Shown piece after piece: positions 51,691-61,354 of a stretch of 64,000 nt of DNA. The stretch is from assembly GCF_026651855.1 (NCBI RefSeq), contig NZ_CP093281.1, positions 186,001 to 250,000 of the forward strand, written 5' to 3'. Within the stretch, counting starts at the first letter, position 1. Each line of letters opens with the position of its first letter. Source of the stretch: Pseudomonas silvicola (lineage in GTDB: Bacteria > Pseudomonadota > Gammaproteobacteria > Pseudomonadales > Pseudomonadaceae). Below the pieces are notes generated by a model. It was not told where the DNA came from. It searched no databases and worked only from the letters and a program-made list of their open reading frames with translations. Made by a program: the position numbers and the translations under genes.

Positions 51691-51826
51691 GTTCACTGTA
51701 ATCAGCACCCTTCCCTTGAGTGTGTCACTTAATCGCCAAAAGTGACACACTTCTTCTAAGCACTGTTCACTGTAATCAGCATCCCTTCATTCGTTCACTG
51801 TAATCAGTAACGTTCACTGTAAACAG
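51691..51826 (+). repeat. iterons downstream of repA, direct orientation
   Basis: Copies of GTTCACTGTAATCAG (last one with AAACAG) at 51691, 51765, 51793 and 51812, same orientation as the origin set. Such post-repA iterons act in copy control and incompatibility. Confidence 0.82.
51719..51751. repeat. 12-bp inverted repeat after repA
   Basis: AGTGTGTCACTT (51719-51730) and AAGTGACACACT (51740-51751) are perfect inverted copies with a 9-nt spacer, followed by TCTTCT. This may be the repA transcript terminator or a protein-binding palindrome; a strong U-run is missing. Confidence 0.55.
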
Positions 51827-52583
51827 TATTCAGCGACACGTTAGTCTTACATCCTCCTGCAGAGTTATCAAAATCGACGAATCATTGGGTTTAATTGTGA
51901 TAGTGAGTACTTACTAGGTGGGTTTTCAACACTCGATCGCCCTCTTTTGCATCGGGTTTGCTGATTACAGTGAACATCAGCCATAGCGTATTTGGTTGCT
52001 GATTACAGTGAATGGTGGTGATGTAGTGAACACAGATTATAGTGAATGAATAAATTTAAGTGTCTGAATATTATAGTTAATATTTAATTGTTGGCATTCA
52101 TTCACTGTAATCAGCTTATTGTCTGTACAAATAAACAGTAAAAGTGACAGGGTTGGTCACCTTCACTGATTACAGTGAATTTTTCCCTTTATTGCAGATT
52201 GCAGTGAACCTTATGCCAGTGCGGTCGGGAATGGATTTAAGGCCTCAATCGTGCGCGTCACGCTGTCACTGATTACAGTGAATGCTCTGCAGCCCTTCCC
52301 TCTTCCGAAACATTTTTATACCTGATCGTTGTGCCACAGAAGATCGCTTTACTGATTACAGTGAACGTAAATAACTTTGCCAGCGAGGAGCAATTACTGA
52401 TTACAGTGAATGTTACAACCAGGGATTTGGGAGGTAGGAAAAAACGGTCTTCACCTGTTTTGCTGATTACAGTGAACGTTGGAGTTCAAAGACAAGCATT
52501 CCGTTTCTGGTTGATCCGGCAATGGGTGCATTTAATAGCCACCGGTTAAAACGGACACTTCACCAGTAAGAGCAGCTAAAATG

Positions 52584-52625
52584 CTCTTCTCTCTTCTCTC
52601 TTCTCTCTTCTCTCTTCTCTCTTCT
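52584..52625 (+). repeat. heptanucleotide tandem repeat (CTCTTCT)x6
   Basis: Six uninterrupted copies of a 7-bp pyrimidine-only unit inside the iteron field. No coding role seen. Confidence 0.9.
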
Positions 52626-52851
52626 CTTTAATAGGTCATTTGCCATCGGTCATACCCCACCAGGCATGCCTCTTCAGTCGTTCATTCTCTGGACATTGCT
52701 TATCTTTAATATCGCCAGTAGAGCATGGTGTACCGGTCAGGACCCGCCAGTTTTAGCTTACCCGCTATCGCGTACTTGCAATGCTCAACGCTGAGCATAT
52801 ACCCGTTTTCACTCACGTACAGGCAGCCATTAGCCACCGATGATTTAGCTT

Positions 52852-52886
52852 CACTCACTCACTCACTCACTCACTCACTCACTCAC
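52852..52886 (+). repeat. tetranucleotide tandem repeat (CACT)n
   Basis: About 8.75 uninterrupted copies of CACT in the iteron field. The unit shares CACT with the iteron core TTCACTG. Confidence 0.9.
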
Positions 52887-52986
52887 AACAAACCCGCATT
52901 CGCGAACCACGAATCACAACTGAAAACGCAAATTGGGTTACTGATTACAGTGAATGTTGACAGTCATTTTAGCCCGTATTTACATC

Positions 52987-53078
<92 letters not shown>

Positions 53079-53809
53079 ACATACTCATTACAGTGAACGT
53101 TCTCACGTACGCCCTTCCCTTTCCGCCGATTATGGCGAATCCATTTAAGACGAAACTGCTGATTATAGTGAACGCTACGCTGAGAGAACGTTTGGGTTAC
53201 TGATTACAGTGAACGTCTGAATGTGGCTTAGACAAATTGCTGATTACAGTGAATGCCAGCTAGCCATACGAGCTGTTGATTACTGATTACAGTGAACACT
53301 CGGATTAAATCAATGCTCCCCATATGCAGTCTACTGATTATAGTGAATGCTTATATTGGGACTAAGGTGTCTCTATCAACCGAAAACGCCTGCAGCCGAT
53401 TTCGTCATGGAGAGCCCTGGCTTTCAACTGCTCAGCGTGAAAATCAATATCACTGATTACAGTGAACGTAGCGCAGTTGTTTACTGATTACAGTGAACCT
53501 ATTGCCACTTACAGTGAACGTTTGCTGATTACAGTGAATCTTATGCCGAATATAGTGAATGCAGGCTGTGATTTCAGCCATATCACCCTGCCCGCAACTC
53601 TCGTGCAACAGACGATCAAATTACTGATTACAGTGAATGCTGGAGCAAATACGCGAATGAGGCGTTGCTCACACTTTCATCCATTATTCCGCTCTGATTA
53701 AAACATCTCCGCTGATTACAGTGAATGTTTGCACTAACACGCTCTTACTCAAGGTATTTTCACAGCGCTAAATGTTTCGCATTAGATGAGATAGATTTGC
53801 CTCATGTGC

Positions 53810-53837
53810 AGGATTTCGGTATAAAGTCATAAATCCT
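53810..53837. promoter_or_regulatory. candidate ParA operator
   Basis: AGGATTT (53810-53816) and AAATCCT (53831-53837), each flanked by CATGTG-like bases, form an inverted repeat that ends 18 bp before the parA start. P1-type ParA proteins autoregulate through palindromes in this position. Confidence 0.5.
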
Positions 53838-53854
53838 ACATGTGTGGAGCAAGT

Positions 53855-55052
53855 ATGGCTAACGATGAGAAGCAAGTTCTGAAAGTCGCACAACGTTCAG
53901 AAAAAATGCTAATGAGCCTGACGGAACAGATTCAGGCGCAGAAAGAAGAGTTGCAGGAAAACACTTTTTATCAGGTTTACGCCAAAGCGGCGTTAGCCAA
54001 ACTCCCTAAATTAACGCGTGCGAGCGTTGATTACGCCGTAAATGAAATGGAAGAGAACGGCTATCCATTCGATAAACGCGCGGCGGGCAGCTCTACCAAG
54101 TACGCAATGTCCATCCAAAACATCATTGATATCTACCATCATCGCGGCGTGCCAAAGTATCGCGATCGTCACGCAGAGGCATTCACGCTGTTTGTTGGTA
54201 ATCTCAAAGGTGGCGTATCGAAAACCGTCTCAACGGTCTCACTGGCCCATGCGCTGCGTGCGCACCCACATCTGTTGTATGAAGATCTGCGCATTCTGGT
54301 TATCGACCTCGATCCGCAATCCTCTGCCACCATGTTCCTCAATCATGAGCGTTCGGTCGGACTGGTAGAAGCCACAGCTGCGCAAGCGATGCTGCAAAAC
54401 GTGGGCCGCGAAGAGTTGCTTAATGAATTCATCGTGCCATCGATTATTCCTGGTGTCGACGTACTGCCGGCCTCCATTGACGACGCGTTCATTGCATACG
54501 TTGGGAAGAACTGTGTGCTGAGCATCTGCCTACGCAGAATGTGCATGCGGTTCTGTATGACAACGTCGTAGCAAAACTGAAGAAAGACTATGACTTCATT
54601 TTTTCATCGACAGTGGCCCACATCTGGATGCCTTCCTGAAGAACGCCATTGCCGCATCTGATTTACTGATGACGCGTTCCACCAACAAGTTGATTTCCCA
54701 CTCGACGTTGAAGTATCTGACGCGCCTGCCGGAACTGATTGGCATCATTGAGGAATCAGGCGCATCCTGCCGCTTGCAAGGCAACATCGGCTTTATGTCC
54801 AAGCTGTCGAATAAAGCGGACCACAAGCTTTGTCACAGCCTGGCAAAAGAGATCTTTGGCGGCGACATGCTGGATGCTGCTTTACCGCGTCTGGACGGCT
54901 TTGAGCGCTGTGGAGAGTCGTTTGATACGGTGATCTCCGCGAACCCATCGACCTATGTGGGCAGCACCGAAGCCTTAAAGAATGCGCGTTCGGCAGCGGA
55001 AGATTTCGCTAAAGCCGTATTTGATCGCATTGAATTTATTCGCCTGAACTGA
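53855..55052 (+). CDS. parA: P1-type plasmid partition ATPase ParA (frameshifted)
   Basis: About 399 codons from MANDEKQVLKVAQRSEKMLM (53855). Its N-terminal DNA-binding extension (helix-turn-helix around LTRASVDYAVNEMEENGYPF) marks it as type Ia, P1/P7-like. The deviant Walker A reads FVGNLKGGVSKTVSTVSLAH; Walker A' is ILVIDLDPQSSATMFLNH. Breaks near 54510 and 54600 interrupt it; the C-terminal part ends FAKAVFDRIEFIRLN. It segregates the plasmid with ParB and represses its own operon. parB follows after 7 nt. Confidence 0.92.
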
Positions 55053-55059
55053 GGTTACT

Positions 55060-56028
55060 ATGAGCGCAAAACGAATCACGATTGGCCGTACCTTCAGCCA
55101 GACACCTTTGCAGACTGAGGATGCCTCAGACGGACATTCTCAAACCTTTATCCTTTCGACCGGTAAACGTGCCCTGTTCACGCTTGAACACATTACGGCG
55201 AAGGGAAGAAAAAACCTATGTGGTAATGGAAACGAATGGCCGCGACCAGTCAGGCTTGACGCCTGAATCGCTGCGCGACATTATCCGCACCATTAAATTG
55301 CAGCAGTTCTTCCCTGCTATTGGTGTGAAGCGCACCGTATCGCTCAAAAAAATTTTGGATGGTTCCCGCCGCCGTGCCGCCGCTCTGCACTGCAAAACTG
55401 GGCTGGATTAGTGCTGGTCACTGATGTTGCCATCACGGCAGATGAAGCACGTCGCCTGGCGCAGGACATTCAAACCGCACGCGAACATAATCTGCGTGAA
55501 GTGGGGATGCGCCTGCTGTCATTAAAAGAGAGTGGCCTGTCACAGAAAGAGATTGCTCAGAGTGAAGGCCTCTCGCAGGCAAAAGTGACGCGTGCGTTGC
55601 AAGCCGCGAGCGTACCACTGGAGTTAGGTTACTCTGTTCCCAAACCACTCCCGAGTTAACTTACCCGGATTACAAAACGCTGCTGCAGGCGTATAGAAGC
55701 TTCAGGAGATTGGTCAGTCGGTTGAAGCCTTAATTGTATAATTGGCATGGATGTCGATACGGTCTGCGCACGTGATGGTCTGGCTGAAGATGAAGTAAAT
55801 GGGATTTTGCGTCTGGTGCGTAATGGTAGCCAAACACGATCCAGTCGCCAGCAAAGGACAAAGCGGTCGCCACGCCTCTCTGGACGTTTGCTGATAAAGA
55901 TCGCTATGCCCGCAAGAAGACACGCGGCCGCATGTTCAGCTACGGAATTCAATCGCCAGTCGAAAGAATTGCAAGATGAGTTGGATCGGGTGATAAACGA
56001 GACACTCAATAAATATCTCAATCAGTAG
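55060..56028 (+). CDS. parB: P1-type plasmid partition protein ParB (frameshifted)
   Basis: About 322 codons from MSAKRITIGRTFSQTPLQTE (55060). The helix-turn-helix reads LKESGLSQKEIAQSEGLSQA and KVTRALQAASVPLEL. The C-terminal dimerisation part carries FNRQSKELQDELDRVINETL. Breaks lie near 55205, 55400, 55640, 55735 and 55850. P1-type ParB contacts two kinds of box in parS; matching sites lie 50-350 bp downstream. Confidence 0.9.
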
Positions 56029-56039
56029 CGAGAGAAATG

Positions 56040-56062
56040 CCGCCTTCGGGCGGTTTTTTTTT
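56040..56062 (+). terminator. intrinsic terminator of parAB
   Basis: CCGCC, loop TTCG, GGCGG and then nine T, 12 nt after the parB stop. Confidence 0.88.
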
Positions 56063-56079
56063 GCCTGAATTTCAGCTTT

Positions 56080-56153
56080 TCGCCAGCGCTATTTCATCGC
56101 TAACTGTATGAAAAATATCTAACCTGTGTAGAAATTTCAGGCTGAAATCGCCA
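56080..56153 (+). repeat. P1-like parS partition site, copy 1
   Basis: Left arm TCGCCA (56080-56085), 5 bp, ATTTCAT (56091-56097). Right arm ATTTCAGGCTGAAAT (56134-56148) running into TCGCCA (56148-56153). These are the hexamer and heptamer ParB boxes of P1 parS, in P1 order, with a central spacer where IHF bends P1 parS. Total 74 bp. Confidence 0.85.
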
Positions 56154-56301
56154 ACTTTTTCACCCTCTAAATGCATAACATTCTTGTACCGTAAAGTTTA
56201 GTGAATCTGTGGTGAAGGCAAAATAACCAGCTGGATAGGAAAGCAACAAAGGCTATCCAGGAGAGGAAATCAGATTGCGAATGCCCTGAAATTTTCTTCA
56301 T

Positions 56302-56375
56302 TCGCCATCAGGATTTCACAGCTAATTAATTGAACTAAAAGTGTTTTCTAAATTAATTTCAGGCTGAAATCGCCA
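56302..56375 (+). repeat. P1-like parS partition site, copy 2
   Basis: Left arm TCGCCA (56302-56307), 5 bp, ATTTCAC (56313-56319). Right arm ATTTCAGGCTGAAAT (56356-56370) into TCGCCA (56370-56375). Again 74 bp, with every box at the same offset as copy 1, while the spacer sequence differs. The region 56154-56301 and the rest up to 56480 hold no gene. Confidence 0.85.
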
Positions 56376-56479
56376 GCATTACAGCAAATTTTAGCGCTGC
56401 ATCGAGGGTACTAACCCGGTTTCCAGATGATATTCAATGATTTATCCACAGAAAGGTGGATAACTTTATTCCGGGGTCG

Positions 56480-58416
56480 TTAAGCTGTCAGTGACAAAAC
56501 GCTGGGCGATTGCCAAACCGCTTCCCGAACACGGACAGGCTTGTTTATCAAACCCAATGCATAAAAACGATCGGCGATGATTTGTTGCTCTTTAATCACT
56601 TCAAATACCATTGAACGGGTTTTATGACTGCGGTCGTGTTAAAGCTCTTTCAACGGCCAAAAGGTCAAGACCCAATTCCTGCGCAAGCAGACCAGCAGCT
56701 TCCTGTCGATGATTATCAATAAAAATGCCGGTCTGCTGTAAACTCTCCACTAGCTGATGGGCCACGTCGTGATGTTTTTCCACATAATCGCGACGTGCCA
56801 GATAAAATTGGTGGTTGCGCACACGCCCCTCACCGTTGGCCAGCACGCGCAACTCAGGATTGCTCTCCGCCGCACTGAGTAAAGGGTCCCACATCATCCA
56901 TGCATCGACCGCCAGATAATCACTGGCCGTCAGAGGATATTTTGGCGGCGCATACACCACTTTGAGTTCATCAAGGGCGATACCTGCTTCTTCCAGCAGC
57001 TGCAGCAATAACCAATGAACGTTAGAACCTTTATTGACCGAAATACGTTTACCACGTAAATCAGCAATGCTACGGATATCGCTATCGATTGGGACAACTA
57101 TCCCTACGCTGCTGGGCGCAGGGGGTTCCCAGGCAATGTAGGTCACGGCATTGCCATTCGCCTGGGCGAAAATAGGCGGCACCTCGCCGGTGGTACCGAA
57201 ATCGATGTCGTTATTTTGTAAGGCATAAAGTAGTTGAGGCCCGGCAGGAAATTCGCTCCACAACACGCTGACACCCTGCTGTGCAAAGCACTGCTCAAGA
57301 CTTTGCCGTGCTTTTAATACCCCAAGATTCCCGAATTTTTTTGATAACCGATACGTAACTCGCGTTCCTGATGAGGCTCATCAGCAGAGGCAGTTGCAAT
57401 GTAACTCGCCGCCTTACGCCGTCCTTTTATCATTCCCTGATGAGCAAGATGAGTACGCAGCGTGTGGCGGCTGATGCCAAGCAACGCCGCGGCCTGTGTC
57501 TGATTGTGTTCAGTGAAATCCAGTGCGTGAGTAATCAGGCTGGTGATGACGCGATCAAACAGTTGATTGGGCTTAGTGGAGAGTTGTTGACGCAGGAAGT
57601 TATCAAGCGTTGATGCTTCCGCGTTGTTAAATCCCTGTTCACTGTATCTTGTCAGTCGCAAATGAGCTGGCGTTAGCGTCTCATCCCGACTCAGAAGTAC
57701 TGCGTTGTGAAGCGTATTTTCCAGCTCGCGAATATTGCCCGGCAGCTGTACTCCAGCAGCACTTCCAAAGCATCCGGTGACAAACGACGTACCGGTCGAC
57801 CTAAACGACGTGCATACAGCGAAAGGAAATGCTGCGCCAGCAGCGGGATATCATCACGACGCTGTCGCAACGGAGGCAGCGGCACCACCGCAATGTTGAG
57901 GCGATAGTAAAGGTCTTCCCTGAATCGCCGTTCTCGGATCGCCTGTGCCAAATCAACATGGGTGGCCGCAATAACACGCACATCGACTTTAATCGGCTTG
58001 CGCGAACCCACGCGCGTAATCTCGCGCTCCTGTAATACGCGTAGTAACTTGACCTGTAGCGACAAACTCAGCTCTCCAATCTCATCCAGCAGCAGAGTGC
58101 CGCCCTGCGCAGATTCAAACCAACCGGGATGCGCCTGGGTCGCGCCGGTAAATGCCCCTTTCTCATGACCAAAGAGTTCGGCTTCGGCAAGACTTTCAGT
58201 TAAAGCACCGCAGTTAACGGCGAGAAAGGGGCCATGGCGGCGTTGGCTATGATGATGGAGATAGCGTGCGACAACTTCCTTACCCGTGCCGGTCTCGCCG
58301 ACAATCAATACCGTGGCGTCAGTGGGGGCGAATTTGTCGAGCAATGATTGAAAAGCGAGAGAAGCCGGGTCGACTAAACGCGGTGAATCAGCGTAATTGC
58401 TATAGTTGGTCAGCAT
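56480..58416 (-). CDS. sigma-54 activator fused to an SsuA-like sulfonate-binding domain (frameshifted)
   Basis: Reconstructed protein of about 645 residues. Residues 20-220: AAA+ domain with Walker A GETGTGKE (40-47), sigma-54 contact loop GAFTGA (87-92), Walker B GGTLLLDE (105-112) and [11 protein letters not shown] (164-174). There is no N-terminal sensor. A Fis-type helix-turn-helix ([20 protein letters not shown]) lies at about 305-324. After a 28-residue linker comes a full SsuA-type binding domain: [67 protein letters not shown] and [15 protein letters not shown]. No stop, start or signal peptide separates them; the join crosses one indel in an A7 run (57336-57342). Other breaks lie near 57740 and 56628. 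Divergent from ssuD, and the likely sensor-regulator of that operon. Confidence 0.8.
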
Positions 58417-58457
58417 CTTTTGATGTCCATTAAGGAGTATCAGCACACGCTAATCGT

Positions 58458-58478
58458 TGCTATTCACTGTGAACAGCA
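58458..58478. promoter_or_regulatory. palindrome, candidate enhancer site for the sigma-54 activator
   Basis: TGCTATTCAC, T, GTGAACAGCA: 10-bp arms with one mismatch, about 127 bp upstream of the -24 element of the ssuD promoter and 40 bp from the activator start. Position and symmetry fit an upstream activating sequence. It also resembles the plasmid iteron core by chance (TTCACTGTGAA). Confidence 0.5.
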
Positions 58479-58604
58479 GGAAAAAAGCATAAGCAGTTGC
58501 ATATGCAGCAATAGCTGTGGGTAGCAAGTTGCCGATGCGACAAGCAGAAGTGTGGCTAAGTGTCTAACCTGCTGAAAAACCGTGATTATCAAAAGCGGCG
58601 AAGC

Positions 58605-58620
58605 TGGCACGTTTTTCGCT
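58605..58620 (+). promoter_or_regulatory. sigma-54 (-24/-12) promoter of the ssuD operon
   Basis: TGGCAC (58605-58610), five bases, TCGCT (58616-58620). This matches the TGGCAC-N5-TTGCW consensus with one mismatch in the -12 element. It lies 68 bp before the ssuD start, directly downstream of a divergent sigma-54 activator gene. Confidence 0.7.
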
Positions 58621-58687
58621 AACAGCTATATAACTAAAAAGCATCCCAAAATGATCATTTTTAATAAAGTTATATAGGAAAAGCATA

Positions 58688-59859
58688 ATGGCCGAATCCA
58701 CAAACAAGAATATTAATGTCTTCTGGTTTCTCCCGACGCACGGTGATGGACGCTATCTCGGTACCACGGAAGCTGGGCGCCCGGTTGATTTGGCTTACTT
58801 ACAGCAGGTGGCATTAGCTGCCGACAATCTCGGTTACTACGGTGTGCTGATTCCCACCGGCAAAGTTGCGAAGATTCATGGCTGGTTGCATCTGCACTGG
58901 CACCCATCACCAAAAGACTGCGTTACCTTGTTGCCGTGCGTCCAGGGTTACAGCCGCCGACATTAGCCGCGCGCATGGCTACCACTTTAGATCGCCTTTC
59001 TGAAGGACGCTTGCTGATTAACGTGGTGACCGGCGGTGACCCGGTAGAAAATAAAGGCGACGGCATCTTTCTCAATCACAGTGAACGCTATGAAGTCACC
59101 AAAGAGTTTCTCGACGTGTATAGCCGCTTAATGCGTGGAGAGAAGGTTGACTATGAAGGGCAGCACATTCACGTTGAAGGCGCTGAGGTGTTATTCCCGC
59201 CCGTTCAGGAAAATGGACCACCGCTCTATTTTGGCGGTTCGTCGGAGGCCGCGATTGATGTCGCCGCTGAGCAAATCGATACCTATCTGACCTGGGGTGA
59301 GCCCCCTGAGCAGGTTGCAGAAAAGCTGGCAGTCGTCCGTGAACGTGCTAAAGCGCGCGGGCGCAAACTGGAATACGGCATCCGCCTGCATGTCATCGTG
59401 CGTGAAACGGAACAGGAAGCGAAAGCGGCGGCAGAGAAATTAATCGGCCATTTGGATGAAGACACCATCGCTCAGGCGCAGAAGATCTTTGCGCGAATGG
59501 ACTCGGCAGGTCAGGCGCGTATGAGCGCGCTGCACAAAGGCTCGCGCGATAATCTCTACATCTCACCAAACTTATGGGCAGGCATTGGTCTGGTGCGCGG
59601 CGGAGCCGGAACGGCTTTAGTCGGCAGTCCTGAGCAGGTGGCTGAACGCATACGGGAATATCAGGCATTAGGTGTGACCAACTTCATCCTGTCGGGATAT
59701 CCGCATCTGGAAGAGGCGCATCGTGTGGCAGAATTGCTGCTGCCGCTATTACCGCTGGCAAATGGTCAGCAGCAGCGCGCGCGCACCATTAACACCGGCC
59801 CGTTTGGCGAAACCATTGGTGGCGATAAACGTCCTTCAAAACAGGCGAGCGCCAGCTAA
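58688..59859 (+). CDS. ssuD: FMNH2-dependent alkanesulfonate monooxygenase SsuD-like (one frameshift)
   Basis: Luciferase-like flavin monooxygenase of about 390 residues. Starts [20 protein letters not shown] behind AGGAAAA. Landmarks: [20 protein letters not shown], then a break near 58867, [60 protein letters not shown] and [20 protein letters not shown], matching SsuD throughout. It releases sulfite from alkanesulfonates using reduced flavin. The FMN reductase partner SsuE is not in the window. The next gene starts 15 nt after its stop. Confidence 0.92.
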
Positions 59860-59873
59860 TGCAGGAGAAGACG

Positions 59874-61307
59874 ATGGCACGACCTCACATCATCATCACA
59901 GGTGGCGGGTTCAGCGGAACGGCGCTGGCGATTCATCTCGCGCGGCAATCGTCCTCTCCATTGCTAATTACAGTGGTCGAACCGCGTGAGCATCTGGGCG
60001 GTGGGGTGGCCTACTCCACGCAGGAACCGGCGCATCGCATCAATGTACCTGCCTCGCGCATGCAACTCAGCGGCGATGAGCAGGGCGCCTTTGACCGCTG
60101 GTATCGTCAGCAGCCTGAGTGTTCACTGGATTCAGTAGCCCATTGTGATGACGGATCAGTCTATCCGCAGCGCGCGATGTTTGGTCGCTACCTGGCAGAG
60201 CAGTTTGCCCTCGCGGCGGAACGGCATCCGCAGATTGAGTTACGGCACGCTCAGGCCAGTGCCATTGCATGGGAAGGGCAGCAGCTGTTACTCAGCAATG
60301 GCGAGACACTACAGGGCGATGTGCTGGCGTTAGCGATCAGTCACCCACCGCCATCCTTGCCTCGCTCGCTGCAGCCCTTTGCCCATCACCCAGCGCTCAT
60401 TGCCAATCCATGGCAAGCCGGCGTGCTGGATGCGATAAATCCTGACGCCACCGTGGCCATTATCGGAACCGGCCTGAGTATGGCGGATGTGGTTGCTTCA
60501 TTAGGCACTCGGCATCATCGAGGCCCGTTAACCGCTTTCTCACGCCGTGGACAACTCTCACGCGCCAATCTGCAGGGTGAGTGGCCTGAATGGACGATAG
60601 CACCTCAGAACGTCCCCAGCGCGCGTCTGTGGCTGCATCACATCAGGGATGAGGTTGCCCGAGCTGCACGGCAGCAATTACCCTGGCAACGCGTGCTAGA
60701 CGATGTACGCGCACAGGGCCAAACCATCTGGCAAACCTTGCCGCTGCGCGAGCAGCAGCGCTTTGTGCGCCATCTGCGTTCGTGGTGGGATGTGCATCGC
60801 TATCGCATCGCGCCGCAGGTGACTGCAGAAATCACCAGACGACAGCAGCAGGGCAGCTTGCAGGTGCTGGCCGCCAGACTGGACACCATCACTGCTCAGG
60901 GCCTTCAGCTGGCAATCACGCTGCGCACACGCCAGGGTGAAACGGAAACGCGCCTGCTCGATCATCTGATCGTCACCACCGGACCGGGGCATGATGCGCT
61001 GACACAAAGCCAGCCGCTGCTACGTTCGCTGAGTGAACAAGGCCTGATTCGTGGTGACCAGCTTGGCTTTGGCCTCGACGTTGATACGCAGTCACACGCA
61101 CTTGACCAGCGAGGACAGCCCAACGCCCGCCTGCTCGTGGTCGGACCCGCCGCCCGCGCGCGTTTCGGTGAGTTGATGGGCCTGCCACAGGTTGCCGATC
61201 ACGCTGCTGCCGTTGCTCAGCAAATTCTCAGAGAACTTAACATCGCTCAAGACGAGCGATGTCCCCTTACGCTTCTTAATCTCTCAAACATCCTAAAAAC
61301 ACATTAA
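59874..61307 (+). CDS. FAD/NAD(P)-binding protein of a sulfur-scavenging operon
   Basis: Intact gene of about 477 residues. The start MARPHIIITGGGFSGTALAI (59874) has AGGAG at 59863-59867; MQEK at 59859 lacks a site. The first dinucleotide fold, ITGGGFSGTALAIHLA, is followed by EPREHLGGGVAYSTQEPAHR and NVPASRMQL, typical of the FAD-NAD(P)-binding (HI0933-unrelated, pfam13454-like) family; a second fold is VAIIGTGLSMADVVASL. It probably supplies or shuttles reducing power for the two flanking flavin monooxygenases, replacing or complementing a flavin reductase. That function is inferred from context. Confidence 0.8.
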   Translation: MARPHIIITGGGFSGTALAIHLARQSSSPLLITVVEPREHLGGGVAYSTQEPAHRINVPASRMQLSGDEQGAFDRWYRQQPECSLDSVAHCDDGSVYPQRAMFGRYLAEQFALAAERHPQIELRHAQASAIAWEGQQLLLSNGETLQGDVLALAISHPPPSLPRSLQPFAHHPALIANPWQAGVLDAINPDATVAIIGTGLSMADVVASLGTRHHRGPLTAFSRRGQLSRANLQGEWPEWTIAPQNVPSARLWLHHIRDEVARAARQQLPWQRVLDDVRAQGQTIWQTLPLREQQRFVRHLRSWWDVHRYRIAPQVTAEITRRQQQGSLQVLAARLDTITAQGLQLAITLRTRQGETETRLLDHLIVTTGPGHDALTQSQPLLRSLSEQGLIRGDQLGFGLDVDTQSHALDQRGQPNARLLVVGPAARARFGELMGLPQVADHAAAVAQQILRELNIAQDERCPLTLLNLSNILKTH

Positions 61308-61354
61308 CGAACGCCGGGTCGTCTTACGATCACGGCCTCGCTATGGAGATTGCT

